Assembly: GCF_016428905.1 (NCBI RefSeq)
Contig: NZ_JAELTQ010000033.1
Span: forward strand, 1 to 37,902
DNA length: 37,902 nucleotides
Source: Dyella sp. ASV24
GTDB lineage: Bacteria > Pseudomonadota > Gammaproteobacteria > Xanthomonadales > Rhodanobacteraceae
Direction: 5' to 3'
Shown here: positions 37,601-37,902 of the stretch, piece after piece
How the letters are laid out: each line of letters opens with the position of its first letter
How positions within the stretch are numbered: the first letter of the stretch is position 1
Notes under the pieces: generated by a model
Seen by the model: only the letters and a program-made list of their open reading frames with translations
Databases searched by the model: none
Told to the model about the DNA's origin: nothing
Made by a program: the position numbers and the translations under genes

Positions 37601-37902
37601 ATGCCCGAGAATTTAGCCGCCACCGAAACCAACCTTCCTGTGACGCCCCCGGGCGAGGAAGCAGGGGTTCCGGCACCGCCCACGGAATCCTCGCGGGACC
37701 GCTTTCGCGGGCTCATCTGGCTGGTGGCTGCCGCCTTCTTCATGCAGGCCCTGGATTCGACCATCGTCAACACGGCGGTGCCGGCGATGGCCGATGCGCT
37801 GAACGTCACGCCACTGGGCATGCGCACTGCGCTCACCAGCTACGTGCTGACCCTGGCCATCTTCATTCCGGCAAGCCCGTGGCTTTGCGATCGCTTCGGC
37901 AC
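37601..37902 (+). CDS. DHA2-family MFS multidrug transporter (partial)
   Basis: The first 100 codons are present and the gene runs off the right edge. After a hydrophilic Pro/Glu-rich N-terminal tail of about 34 residues, helix 1 carries the drug:H+ antiporter-2 signature FFMQALDSTIVNTAVPAMA and helix 2 gives MRTALTSYVLTLAIFIP, leading to SPWLCDRFG, motif A. This pattern is that of MdtD/EmrB-like 14-helix exporters. Substrate unknown. The ATG has no strong ribosome site; no better in-frame start is seen. Confidence 0.85.
   Translation, partial: MPENLAATETNLPVTPPGEEAGVPAPPTESSRDRFRGLIWLVAAAFFMQALDSTIVNTAVPAMADALNVTPLGMRTALTSYVLTLAIFIPASPWLCDRFG

Overview
The window is a high-GC stretch of Gammaproteobacterial chromosome. 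The best guess is Xanthomonadales, probably family Rhodanobacteraceae (Dyella/Luteibacter/Rhodanobacter-like). That rests on gene order (ndk-rlmN-pilF-rodZ-yfgM, uvrC-pgsA-tRNA-Gly, clpS-clpA next to infA, nudJ-mnmA-hflD), a long LigA, and GGGAATC-type intergenic repeats. This placement is inferred from gene content; no database was searched. I see no prophage, insertion sequence, CRISPR array or toxin-antitoxin pair. The window is essentially core genome with a small accessory patch.

Layout. 1-4041 (minus): yfgM (cut by the edge), rodZ, pilF, rlmN and ndk, covering envelope assembly, cell shape, pili, rRNA methylation and nucleotide balance. 4199-8770 (plus): a fatty-acid degradation unit made of a PsrA-like TetR repressor, a FadN-type hydratase/dehydrogenase and a FadA thiolase. 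Two PsrA-type palindromes bracket a predicted promoter ahead of the repressor. 8845-13576: accessory patch with an SDR oxidoreductase, a DUF202 membrane protein, a DUF2058 protein, then an SDR / AraC regulator / 2OG-Fe(II) oxygenase row. 13655-15067: the D-serine/D-alanine/glycine permease gene cycA.

15215-18410 (minus): low-molecular-weight phosphatase, uvrC, pgsA and tRNA-Gly(GCC), the tRNA having its own promoter. 18607-19251 (plus): a small secreted TonB-C-domain protein and a 52-residue membrane protein. 19256-24579 (minus): FHA protein, serC, pheA, aroA (class II-like) and kdsB, which together link serine, aromatic amino acid and LPS precursor synthesis. 24721-25489 (plus): a PHA-system protein and infA. 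25650-28305 (minus): the ClpS-ClpA N-degron protease pair. 28429-30699 (plus): nudJ-mnmA-hflD. 30730-32052 (minus): an MFS transporter. 32294-33028 (plus): aquaporin Z. 33097-36840 (minus): a tightly overlapped ligA-epmA-VOC run. 36950-37360 (minus): rnk. 37601-end (plus): start of a DHA2-type MFS efflux pump.

The points most worth a second look are the promoter sandwiched by two PsrA-type operators, a duplicated helix-hairpin-helix module inside LigA, the twin palindromes between rlmN and ndk, the hairpin-plus-repeat block between fadN and fadA, and the SDR/AraC/2OG-oxygenase row. No convincing, wholly new multi-gene system is visible.
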